Notes under the pieces: generated by a model
The model's database searches: none
What the model was told of the DNA's origin: nothing
What the model saw: the letters and a program-made list of their open reading frames with translations, nothing else
In this document: positions 7,072 through 14,531 of the stretch, piece after piece
Layout of the letters: each line of letters begins with the position of its first letter
Position numbering within the stretch: the stretch's first letter is position 1
Source of the DNA: JBLHKE01 sp047619485
GTDB lineage: Bacteria; Verrucomicrobiota; Verrucomicrobiia; Verrucomicrobiales; DEV007
NCBI GenBank assembly: GCA_047619485.1
Contig: JBLHKE010000080.1
Coordinates: 1 to 16,340 of the forward strand
Reading direction: 5' to 3'
Length of the DNA: 16,340 nt
Program-made: the position numbers and the translations under genes

Positions 7072-8489
7072 GAACCACCCCAATTTCCCGCCGCCACGCC
7101 CTGCGCAACCTCTCCGCGGGTTCACTTGCCGTCGCCCCATTCCTACAAGGCTTCGCCGCCCGCGCTGCCGACACCACTGACAAGCAACCGAAACGCTTCG
7201 TCTTTATCGTTCGCTCCAACGGTATCCTGCCTTCCGAGATCCAACCGGAAACCCTCCCCGGCCTAGTCACTCCACGCGGTGCCCCGCTGCGGCAAAAAAA
7301 ATTCATCGATGAAGCGCTCAACAAGCACACGCTTCCAGGCGGCCTCAAGGCGCTCGAAACATTCAAAGACCAGCTGAGCATCTTCCAAGGCCTGTCCGGT
7401 CGCATGGCCAACTCCGATCACGGATCTGGCTATGGGGCGCTCGGCGCCTACCGCAGTGGGAAAGGTGGCGCCAAACCGACATCCGCCACCGTCGATGGCG
7501 CGCTTTCGGTTGGGCTCGATAGCCCTTTCCCACACATCGGTTTCGCCATGGAGCGATCGGGTCCACAGGTCGTCTACCCGCGGTTGTTCGCGGCAGGCCC
7601 CGGCAAGCCTCTCCCCTGCTACGCCGACCCGCTCGTCGCCTACGGTGACCTTTTTGGCAGCGTCGTCAGCGACGAGAAGCTCAGAGCAGCTGTGCAGGTC
7701 GACAAGAACATCCTCGACTTCATGGCGGACGATGTCGCGTTTTTCCAGAAGACGCTCCCCTCGCACGAGAAGGAAAAACTCGACCACTACCTCGAAGGAT
7801 TCGAGGCTCTGCAAGTGCGCAGCAAACGCTTGGCCTTGATGGAGAAAGAACTCAAGGCCGCCGCGCCCGAGCTGACCGAAAACTACGGTTCCTCGATCGA
7901 GACCGAGCGCCTCGATGCACATTTTGAACTGGCTACAGCCTCGCTGATCGGTGGACTGACCCAGGTCGTCTCAATCCATGCCGACCACCTCGGCATGCGC
8001 CTCACCGGGCTCGGACTCGGCACCAAGACCGTCCACCACATCGGCCATATGATCGAAGGCCAGAATGGGGGGGACGGCGGAGGGGATTTCGACAACGGCT
8101 TGGGCGAATTCGCCACCCGGCAGCTGATCATGGACTACCACATGCAGAACATCGCCAAGATGGCCACGAAGCTGCAGGCCGTCCCCGAGGGGGACGGGTC
8201 GATGTTAGACAACACCGTCATCGTCTACCTCAGCGACCACGGCGAAAAGCACCACTCCAACTGCTTCGAGTGGCCGATGGTCGCCCTCGGCAACATCGGC
8301 GGAGCCTTCAGGGCAGGCCACTACATCCACGTCCCCGGCTGGGGTGAGCCCGGCCACCGAACCATCGCAAGCCTCTACCTAAGCCTGCTGCACGGCGCCG
8401 GTCTGCCACAGGATGGTTTCGGCCAGCCTGACAGGACGCTGCCTAACTCGATCGACCAAGACGAACCGCTGGCCGAATGGATGGCGTGA
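7068..8489 (+). CDS. Tat-exported DUF1552 protein (operon 1)
   Basis: A 473-residue protein of the DUF1552 family, which regularly accompanies DUF1592-type proteins and is of unknown activity. The N-terminus carries a twin-arginine signal (S-R-R-H-A-L-R at about 7-13, then a hydrophobic segment and A-R-A cleavage near 33), so it is exported folded and may carry a cofactor or metal. The mature part opens with K-R-F-V-F-I-V-R-S-N-G. The C-terminal part has N-T-V-I-V-Y-L-S-D-H-G-E at 382-393 followed by H395-H396, which resembles metal-binding segments of the alkaline phosphatase/sulfatase superfamily; that comparison is mine and unproven. The paralogue in operon 2 lacks the Asp-His at this site. 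The start overlaps the stop of the upstream gene by ATGA. An inverted repeat 90 bp downstream may end the transcript. Confidence 0.9.
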   Translation: MRTTPISRRHALRNLSAGSLAVAPFLQGFAARAADTTDKQPKRFVFIVRSNGILPSEIQPETLPGLVTPRGAPLRQKKFIDEALNKHTLPGGLKALETFKDQLSIFQGLSGRMANSDHGSGYGALGAYRSGKGGAKPTSATVDGALSVGLDSPFPHIGFAMERSGPQVVYPRLFAAGPGKPLPCYADPLVAYGDLFGSVVSDEKLRAAVQVDKNILDFMADDVAFFQKTLPSHEKEKLDHYLEGFEALQVRSKRLALMEKELKAAAPELTENYGSSIETERLDAHFELATASLIGGLTQVVSIHADHLGMRLTGLGLGTKTVHHIGHMIEGQNGGDGGGDFDNGLGEFATRQLIMDYHMQNIAKMATKLQAVPEGDGSMLDNTVIVYLSDHGEKHHSNCFEWPMVALGNIGGAFRAGHYIHVPGWGEPGHRTIASLYLSLLHGAGLPQDGFGQPDRTLPNSIDQDEPLAEWMA

Positions 8490-8578
8490 ACCTCGATTTT
8501 GAGAGATTGCACAGGCTGCAGCAGTCCACAGGATCTTCGACCCGCACCACTCATTTACCTCAGCCCGTGCTGCGGATT

Positions 8579-8614
8579 GATTGATGAAGTGCGGAGCCCA
8601 TCACTTCATCAATC
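8579..8614. terminator. Perfect 13-bp inverted repeat between convergent genes
   Basis: GATTGATGAAGTG at 8579-8591 is matched exactly by its reverse complement at 8602-8614, leaving a 10-nt loop. It sits in the 208-bp space between the end of operon 1 (8489, +) and the end of the esterase gene (8698, -), the usual place for a bidirectional terminator. Neither side has a good T-run, so it may instead be an mRNA 3'-end stabiliser. The rest of 8490-8697 shows nothing else. Confidence 0.55.
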
Positions 8615-8697
8615 GCTATTCGAAAATCATCATTCGGGTCATCTCCCCCGTGGCAATGACGAGTAGAAGTTGGCCGCTGTGCGGTGTTCCATCTGAA

Positions 8698-9636
8698 TCA
8701 CTTGCTCTCGAGGAGTTCGATCATGGCTTTGGCCGATGCGTCGCCAATCTTCGTGTAGCTCTCTGCGCTGTTGAACCAGTGCGAGATCTGCTTGCCGACC
8801 TTGTGCCCTCGGAACGGGATGGTGTCCACGGCGGTGCAGTTGTCGATCTGCTTCGCCGCCGCGATCTGCGCGGGTGCCACGTTGCCCCCCTTCCCGCCCA
8901 TGCCGCTGGTGGCGATGATGAAAGGAAGGTTGGGGAGTTCGAGATCCTTGCGCATGTCTTCGACGAAATTCACCATATTGGTTTCGTATTCCTTGGTGAA
9001 CTCTTTATTGCATCCATCGTTCCACCCCTGATGCCAGAAGAAACCGGCGATTTCATATTTTTCGCTTTTGATGCTTGGGAAATACTTCTTAAGATTGTCT
9101 AGGACATCCTTGGTTTCAGTCAGCACGGCTTTGTATTTTGTTCCCATGTAATCCGGCGAAGTTCCATCTGCCATCGGACCGGATGAAGGCGGACGGAAAG
9201 TGCCCGCAAGAGGTTGCCCGCCCCAGGCGCATTTGATCAACAGAACTTCTTCATCGAAGTGCTGCCCAAGAACGTGACCGAAAGCAAGTTCCGGTCCAAC
9301 CGAAGGATTGCGACGATAGACCTTCTTCACGTTATCGACGCTCAGGGTGCATGTTTTCACATCGTCCTTACTCTTGTGGTAGTAGAACACATCTTTGCGT
9401 TCTGCCCATTCTCCAGCCGCGTCTTTCAAGTAGTCGAAACCGTTCTTGGCGGCATACTCTAGGTCGCCGTCCTTTCCTGCGGAGATAAAACCGTAGCCTT
9501 GCATGTTGGACTGACCGGCGAGGATGAAGACTTTGACTGGCTTGGTTCCGTCGGCTGCCTCGGCCTCCACGGGTGAAAGAAACAAGGCCGCCCCAACAAG
9601 GGTGGCGACGAAAAGGAGCGGGTTGATTGATTTCAT
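8698..9636 (-). CDS. Secreted SGNH-type carbohydrate esterase (SASA/CE6-like)
   Basis: A 312-residue exported esterase of the sialate O-acetylesterase (SASA, formerly DUF303) type, expected to remove acetyl groups from sugars. A signal peptide covers residues 1-27. The block I motif G-Q-S-N-M is at 41-45, with Ser43 as the likely nucleophile. C-A-W-G-G at 136-140 is the oxyanion glycine block. W-H-Q-G-W-N-D at 201-207 is the third conserved block. H286 in H-W-F-N-S-A-E-S-Y near the C-terminus is the likely catalytic histidine. I chose ATG 9636 because it puts M-K-S directly before the hydrophobic core; ATG 9642 and TTG 9648 are in-frame alternatives. The gene stands alone, convergent with operon 1 and divergent from operon 2. 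Its upstream region holds the 16-bp motif also found beside the XylR-type gene, so that regulator may control it. The substrate (plant, algal or mucin sugar) is not determined. Confidence 0.9.
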   Translation of the reverse strand: MKSINPLLFVATLVGAALFLSPVEAEAADGTKPVKVFILAGQSNMQGYGFISAGKDGDLEYAAKNGFDYLKDAAGEWAERKDVFYYHKSKDDVKTCTLSVDNVKKVYRRNPSVGPELAFGHVLGQHFDEEVLLIKCAWGGQPLAGTFRPPSSGPMADGTSPDYMGTKYKAVLTETKDVLDNLKKYFPSIKSEKYEIAGFFWHQGWNDGCNKEFTKEYETNMVNFVEDMRKDLELPNLPFIIATSGMGGKGGNVAPAQIAAAKQIDNCTAVDTIPFRGHKVGKQISHWFNSAESYTKIGDASAKAMIELLESK

Positions 9637-9694
9637 GTGCATGTACAAGATGGCGATTTAAGGGGGAATCTCATCGAGAACGTGATCCTGTTTC

Positions 9695-9710
9695 CCGCCA
9701 AAATATTCCG
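9695..9710 (-). promoter_or_regulatory. Shared 16-bp motif, copy 2 (candidate operator)
   Basis: On the minus strand this reads CGGAATATTTTGGCGG, 59-74 bp upstream of the esterase start. It differs at one position from the copy at 2318-2333 next to the XylR-type gene, and the flanks also partly agree. A partial third match, TTGGCGGATA at 9791-9800 (+), is identical to 2327-2336. I infer an operator or activator site shared by regulator and esterase. Confidence 0.4.
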
Positions 9711-9809
9711 GATTTGCGACGGAGGGGGTGGTTTCACCGCTACATCTGGAAAAGGAACAAGTCGGGGGAATTACCGGGGAGCCACTGGGCTTGGCGGATA
9801 AAGGGAATG

Positions 9810-9851
9810 ATTTGTCGGTTATCCGGATGACAAATACGATGAGATACCGTG
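9810..9851 (+). promoter_or_regulatory. Conserved promoter-like block of operon 2 with inverted repeat
   Basis: TTTGTCG starts 98 bp before the start codon at 9909, and the block 9811-9851 aligns gaplessly with 4766-4806 before operon 1. TTGTCG (9812-9817) and TACGAT (9835-9840), 17 bp apart, are reasonable -35 and -10 boxes. The site also has dyad symmetry: ATTTGTC (9810-9816) and GACAAAT (9829-9835) are inverted copies, and ATCCGGAT (9821-9828) is a palindrome just inside. This symmetry overlaps both boxes, as an operator would; it is much weaker in the operon 1 copy. Confidence 0.5.
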
Positions 9852-9908
9852 GCTATGAGGCGTAACTTGGTAGGTCTCCACTGCCCCACTCCGCGCGGCT
9901 ACCTTTCG

Positions 9909-12335
9909 ATGAACTTCCATTCAACCATTTCGAGCACAGTCGCCGCAGTCTCTCTCGCCAGCTTGTGGCAGCTCCCGACGTCACTCGCAGCGACCTTCGA
10001 CGGCGACGTCAGACCATTCATCGAAACGCACTGCGCCGATTGTCATGATAAGGAGAGTTCCAAGGGCGACATCGTGCTCACTGATCTGACGGCTGATTTC
10101 AGCACCGAGGCGATGGCCACCCGCTGGCAGCACATGCTCGAGCAGGTGCAGGCGGACGTCATGCCGCCGATGAAAGTGAAAGTTCGTCCCGCGACCGACG
10201 AGCGCCGCCTGGTGATCGCGTGGGTCGAGTCGAACCTGTTGGCCTCGCCCCACGGCAGCACCTATCGCAAGAAGCTCAGCCTTCCCCAGTATGGCAACTA
10301 CGTTGACCACGAGCGCCTGTTCAGCGGCGTGATCAAGACACCCGCGTTTTCGCCGTCACGGCTGTGGCGCCTTAGCCCATATATTTTCAACGCTAAGCGA
10401 GGAGTCAACAAAGCGGTCAAGGGTCGCCAGAACCCGTTCACCTTCTCGACCTCCCCACACGGCATCCGCGACTACGCCAACACCAGTAACGTCGGCGCGA
10501 GCACCATCGAAACCATCGTCCTCAATGCCAACGCCGAACTCGAATTCCTGTTCGAAGAAGCCGAGAAGATTGCCGCTACAGGGGAAAAGAATTCGCGTCG
10601 CCCAAACGTCCTCGCCCCATTCTTCAGAAAAGATCACCAGCTCAGCACCGATGAGTTGCGGCGGCCGATCTCTGACACATTTCGACGCCTCGCCTCCCGC
10701 GATCCGACACAAGAAGAACTCTCTAAATATGTCGCCCTACTGGAGAAAAACATCACCGATAGCGGCGACCCTGCAGCGAGCCTGAGATCGACGTTGAAGG
10801 CGATCTATCTCAGCCCAGAGGCAATCTACCGCATGGAGTGGGGGCTCGGCGCGGAGGACGAACACGGCCGGCGCATGCTCTCCCCCAACGAGATCGCCTA
10901 CGCCCTCTCATACGCCCTCTACGACGAAGCTCCAAACGGGGGCAGCAACGGATCCGGCCTCATCGGCAAGGCGCTCGCGGAGGGCAAATTGAGTAGCAAG
11001 CAAGACGTCGCCACCCTGCTCGAGAACATCACCGCCTCGGAGCAACACCCCCCGATCGGCGGCCAGGCGAAAGACTCAATGCCGCGGGTCATCCGCTTCT
11101 TCCACGAGTTCTTCGGCTACCGCGCCGCCCTCGACGTTTTCAAAGACGACGAGCGCACCGCCCAACACGACATCTACAACAACCCGCGCACGCTGGTGAA
11201 CGATGCCGACAACCTCCTCAAAGTCATCCTCAGGGAGGACGAGAACGTCTTCGAGGAACTACTGACCACCAACCGCGCGCTGGTCTTTCACAATGGCGAC
11301 AACCAGGGCGTCATCGACGCCCACCAACGAACCTTGGCCGATCTAAAAACGTGGGACGAGGAGCGTGTCAAACAGGATGTCGCGAAGCGCAAAGCAGGCG
11401 TTCTGAAAAAGCCAAAATACAAGAACAACCCGAAACTGGTGCCCGCCGCACACGCCAAGATTGACAAGATCGGCAAGACGATGCTCGTTCAGAAGAAGAA
11501 GGAATACCGGAGCCTGCTGGAGTCCGGCCCCGTCATGCGCTCGGTGAAGAGTCGCGAATACGGCTACCTCAAGGCCTACAACCTCACCATGAAAACCTGG
11601 AAGTGGTCGCCAGCGCAACCCTTCGAGCTGCCCGCAGACCAGCGAGCCGGCATGCTCACGCACCCCGCCTGGCTCGTCGCACACTCGCTCAACGACGGCA
11701 ACGACCCCATCAGCCGCGGCATCTGGGTTTACGAGAAATTGCTCGCTGGCGCCCTCGCCGATGTCCCACCCGACGTCGATGCCCAGGTACCCAAGGACGA
11801 ACACGAGACCCTGCGCGAACGCATGAGCATCCTGCGGGCGAAGCAGTGCTGGATCTGCCACCGCAAGATCAACCCCATCGGCGAACCCTTCGAGGCCTAC
11901 GACGACTTCGGCCGACACCGCGAGAAACACTTTTTCGACGACGATGGCAAACTCGTCACCTCGCGGGTGCTTACCACCGAAAACGCCGCGGGCGAATCGG
12001 TCCGCAAGCGCATCGACCGCGAGGCGCTTGCCGCCGCAGGCAAGTTCACCACCAAGCCGGTGGACGCCAGTGGCAGCTTCGCCGAGCTCGGCATCGCGGG
12101 GCTTGAGGGGGACTTCGACAACGCCATCGAGATGATCCACGCCATCGCCAAGACCGACCGCGCCCGCCAGTCGATCATCCGCCATCTGTTCCGCTTCCTC
12201 ATGGGTCGCAACGAGATGCTCAGCGACTCGAGCACCCTCGTCGCAGCCGACCGTGCCTACCTCGACAGCGGCGGCAGCTTCAACGCCTTGCTCGTCTCAC
12301 TACTCTCCTCTGACTCCTTCCTCTACCGCCGCTAA
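9909..12335 (+). CDS. DUF1587/1592/1588/1585 haem-motif protein (operon 2)
   Basis: An 808-residue exported paralogue of the protein at 4858-7071 with the same domain order. ATG 9909 is preferred over an in-frame start at 9849 because it gives a clean signal peptide (residues 1 to about 28). The first haem motif is C-A-D-C-H at 42-46, with M85 in M-P-P as probable ligand. The DUF1587 and DUF1592 regions follow (L-S-P-E-A-I-Y-R-M-E, then N-E-I-A-Y-A-L-S-Y). The second haem motif is C-W-I-C-H at 647-651, in DUF1588, followed by N-P-I-G-E-P-F-E-A-Y-D-D-F-G. DUF1585 ends in D-S-F-L-Y-R-R. Compared with the operon 1 protein it carries an extra lysine-rich, probably helical stretch before DUF1588 (coding bases about 11330-11530), which explains most of its greater length. 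Haem attachment points to periplasmic redox function, but the family's reaction is unknown. It is first in a three-gene operon, 7 bp before the DUF1552 gene. Confidence 0.92.
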   Translation: MNFHSTISSTVAAVSLASLWQLPTSLAATFDGDVRPFIETHCADCHDKESSKGDIVLTDLTADFSTEAMATRWQHMLEQVQADVMPPMKVKVRPATDERRLVIAWVESNLLASPHGSTYRKKLSLPQYGNYVDHERLFSGVIKTPAFSPSRLWRLSPYIFNAKRGVNKAVKGRQNPFTFSTSPHGIRDYANTSNVGASTIETIVLNANAELEFLFEEAEKIAATGEKNSRRPNVLAPFFRKDHQLSTDELRRPISDTFRRLASRDPTQEELSKYVALLEKNITDSGDPAASLRSTLKAIYLSPEAIYRMEWGLGAEDEHGRRMLSPNEIAYALSYALYDEAPNGGSNGSGLIGKALAEGKLSSKQDVATLLENITASEQHPPIGGQAKDSMPRVIRFFHEFFGYRAALDVFKDDERTAQHDIYNNPRTLVNDADNLLKVILREDENVFEELLTTNRALVFHNGDNQGVIDAHQRTLADLKTWDEERVKQDVAKRKAGVLKKPKYKNNPKLVPAAHAKIDKIGKTMLVQKKKEYRSLLESGPVMRSVKSREYGYLKAYNLTMKTWKWSPAQPFELPADQRAGMLTHPAWLVAHSLNDGNDPISRGIWVYEKLLAGALADVPPDVDAQVPKDEHETLRERMSILRAKQCWICHRKINPIGEPFEAYDDFGRHREKHFFDDDGKLVTSRVLTTENAAGESVRKRIDREALAAAGKFTTKPVDASGSFAELGIAGLEGDFDNAIEMIHAIAKTDRARQSIIRHLFRFLMGRNEMLSDSSTLVAADRAYLDSGGSFNALLVSLLSSDSFLYRR

Positions 12336-12342
12336 AAACCTT

Positions 12343-13731
12343 ATGAAAACCACCCGACGCCAGTTCCTATCCCGCGCATCGCTCGGCAGCAGCGCCGCCA
12401 TTTTCGCGCCGTTCTTCCAAAGCGTCGCCGCCCACGCCGCCGGAGATTCAGCCGCCCTGCCGAAACGTTTCGTGTTCGTCGTCAAAGCCAGCGGCATCGA
12501 TCCGGAAAACTTCACCCCCGGCGGCGCGGCCTACGCGGAGGTCGATCGACTGGTCTCTACCAAATGGGACGCTGCCAACCTCCCCGACACCCTAGCGCCT
12601 CTGGCTGACTTCAAGAGCCGACTTTCGGTCATCAACGGCCTCTCCGGCACCAACTTCAAAGGCAATCACACCTCTGGCTACGGCACCCTCTCGTGCCACA
12701 ATTCCGAGCTCGCACCAATCGCCCCCACCGTCGACGCCCTCCTCGGCCTCAAGCACTCCACCGGCCCCTACCCGATGTTCGGCATGGCAACCAACGGAAC
12801 CCTGCGCGGCCAGGCCTCCGTGCCAAATGATTCCTACGTCTACCCCAACCTCTCAGCGCTGAAGGCGGGCCAGGGCGTCGCCTTCCAGGCCAGCCCCACC
12901 AAGGCTTTCAACGAGCTCTTCGGCGCCGCGGTGATGAGCCAAGCGCAGCTCAACAAGGATCTCTCGCTCAACCGCAACCTGATGGACTTCCTCAAAGACG
13001 ACGCCAAACGCGTGCGCGTGCGCCTCGGAACAGACGACCGCGAGCGCTTCGACGGATACATCGATACGTTCGACTCGCTGCGCCGTCGCGACGAGCGCAA
13101 GACCGCGCTGGCGGATAAAATCAAAGCCAACGCCCCTGCCTACGTCGAGGACAAATACACCTCCATGCAACACATGGACCGCATGGAGTCCCAGTTCGAG
13201 CTCGGCACCGCCGCGATCGTCGCCGGCTTAACCAACGTCATCACGCTGCGACCCGACACCCTCGGCGCCCTCTACGGCGACCTCGGTTTCGGATCACTCG
13301 GCCTGCACGCCATCGGCCACGGTGCCACCCTTGTCGATGGCACGACCTCCGCGCAGATGCGCAAGAAGGTCGACTCTTACCACATGGGCTTGCTTGCCAA
13401 AATGGCGACGCGCTTCGAGAGCATCCCCGAAGGCGACGGCAACATGCTCGACAACACCCTGATCATCTACCTGAGCTGCGCCGGTGGCAGCCACCACGGG
13501 GGCAACAGCGACTGGCCATTCGTCCTCCTCGGCGGGACAGGCGGCAGCCTCAAATCAGGCAACTACATCCAATACCCGCGCTACAAGCAGGACGGGCACA
13601 AGACCATTGCCAACCTCTACCAAAGCATCATGTCTGCGGGTGACCTCGAGATCGGGGAGACCTTTGGGCAACTCGATCCGGTGTTGCGTGACCTCGACCT
13701 CGCCGGGCCGCTTGACGAACTGCTCGCCTAA
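12343..13731 (+). CDS. Tat-exported DUF1552 protein (operon 2)
   Basis: A 462-residue DUF1552 protein, paralogue of 7068-8489. The start at ATG 12343 (an upstream in-frame start at 12253 lies inside the previous gene) gives a classic Tat signal: T-R-R-Q-F-L at residues 4-9, a hydrophobic segment, and cleavage near A-H-A. The mature protein opens with K-R-F-V-F-V-V-K-A-S-G, like its partner. In the C-terminal part, N-T-L-I-I-Y-L-S-C-A-G-G with H384-H385 replaces the L-S-D-H-G-E of the operon 1 protein, so the putative acidic/histidine site has changed to Cys-Ala while the His-His pair remains. The two proteins may therefore differ in metal binding or substrate. It lies 7 bp after the DUF1592 gene and 14 bp before the metallopeptidase-like gene, so it is almost certainly co-transcribed. 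Confidence 0.9.
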   Translation: MKTTRRQFLSRASLGSSAAIFAPFFQSVAAHAAGDSAALPKRFVFVVKASGIDPENFTPGGAAYAEVDRLVSTKWDAANLPDTLAPLADFKSRLSVINGLSGTNFKGNHTSGYGTLSCHNSELAPIAPTVDALLGLKHSTGPYPMFGMATNGTLRGQASVPNDSYVYPNLSALKAGQGVAFQASPTKAFNELFGAAVMSQAQLNKDLSLNRNLMDFLKDDAKRVRVRLGTDDRERFDGYIDTFDSLRRRDERKTALADKIKANAPAYVEDKYTSMQHMDRMESQFELGTAAIVAGLTNVITLRPDTLGALYGDLGFGSLGLHAIGHGATLVDGTTSAQMRKKVDSYHMGLLAKMATRFESIPEGDGNMLDNTLIIYLSCAGGSHHGGNSDWPFVLLGGTGGSLKSGNYIQYPRYKQDGHKTIANLYQSIMSAGDLEIGETFGQLDPVLRDLDLAGPLDELLA

Positions 13732-13745
13732 GCCACCATGATCCG

Positions 13746-14489
13746 ATGAACCATCCCCGCTACGCTACAATGGTCGCCGCCACCTTCGCCGCGCTCTGCG
13801 CCGTTGCCGTTCTTGCCGGACCGAAACAACCTCCCAAGGCACCGGCCGTCGATCCATATGAACCGGTAGTTCGACAAATCGAGGGCTGGAGCGTTAACGT
13901 CGAACCGTCACTGATCGACGGTGAGCACGCTGAAGAGGGCAAGAGCGCGCTGAAGATGCTCGGCAACCACTTACAACGGGTCAGCATCCTCGTCCCCGAG
14001 AAACAGCTCGCGGAACTCAAGAAGGTCGAATTCTGGATCGAGCACGCCCATCCCGCACTGACCGGCAAACAGTACCATCCGGGTAAGAAATGGCTAGTCG
14101 ATCGCGGCTACGATCCGCGCCTCACCAACAAGATTCACATCACCCATGCGGAGGAGTTATTCTCCCGCGAACAGCTGCTCAAGCACCCCGCCGTCATCTT
14201 GCACGAGCTGGCACATGCTTACCACGACCTCGTGCTCGGTTTCGACGACGCGGAGATCGTCGGGGCCTACGACAAGGCGATGGCCGAAGGCCTCTACGAC
14301 AAAGTGATGCTCTTCGACGGCCGCCTCGTGAAGGCCTACGCCGCCACCAACCACAAGGAATACTTCGCCGAGGCCACCGAGGCCTACCTCTACCGCAACG
14401 ACTTCTACCCCTTCGTCAATGGTGAGCTAAAGAAGCACGACCCGCGCCTCTTCAAACAGATGGGGCGCGTCTGGGGAAAAGCGCGCTGA
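13746..14489 (+). CDS. Exported zincin-type metallopeptidase-like protein
   Basis: A 247-residue protein with an N-terminal hydrophobic export segment (about residues 8-25). The zinc-binding motif H-E-L-A-H is at 153-157, continuing A-Y-H-D. A downstream E-Y-F-A-E-A-T-E-A-Y at 205-214 most likely supplies the third ligand, Glu209, as in gluzincins of the anthrax lethal factor-like group. The catalytic base would be Glu154. Preceding segments K-W-L-V-D-R-G-Y and K-I-H-I-T-H-A-E-E-L-F match a pattern I associate with small secreted metallopeptidase-like proteins of Planctomycetota and Verrucomicrobiota, but I cannot name the family with certainty. It is the third gene of operon 2, 14 bp after the DUF1552 gene; operon 1 has no equivalent. 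The start at 13746 is chosen because an ATG at 13738 is followed by a stop after two codons. The peptide substrate is unknown, and a non-proteolytic role cannot be excluded. Confidence 0.8.
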   Translation: MNHPRYATMVAATFAALCAVAVLAGPKQPPKAPAVDPYEPVVRQIEGWSVNVEPSLIDGEHAEEGKSALKMLGNHLQRVSILVPEKQLAELKKVEFWIEHAHPALTGKQYHPGKKWLVDRGYDPRLTNKIHITHAEELFSREQLLKHPAVILHELAHAYHDLVLGFDDAEIVGAYDKAMAEGLYDKVMLFDGRLVKAYAATNHKEYFAEATEAYLYRNDFYPFVNGELKKHDPRLFKQMGRVWGKAR

Positions 14490-14531
14490 GGGTTTTGCAC
14501 CGCTAATTTCCTGACAAGCCCTAAGGAATAC

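Noticed and set aside
9627..9830. Small open frame in the esterase/operon 2 intergenic region
   Set aside because: No start signal or motif, and it overlaps candidate promoter elements; probably chance.
11343..12185. Open frame of 280 codons on the minus strand
   Set aside because: Antisense to the second DUF1592 gene with the same biased composition; the plus strand has clear domain motifs throughout.
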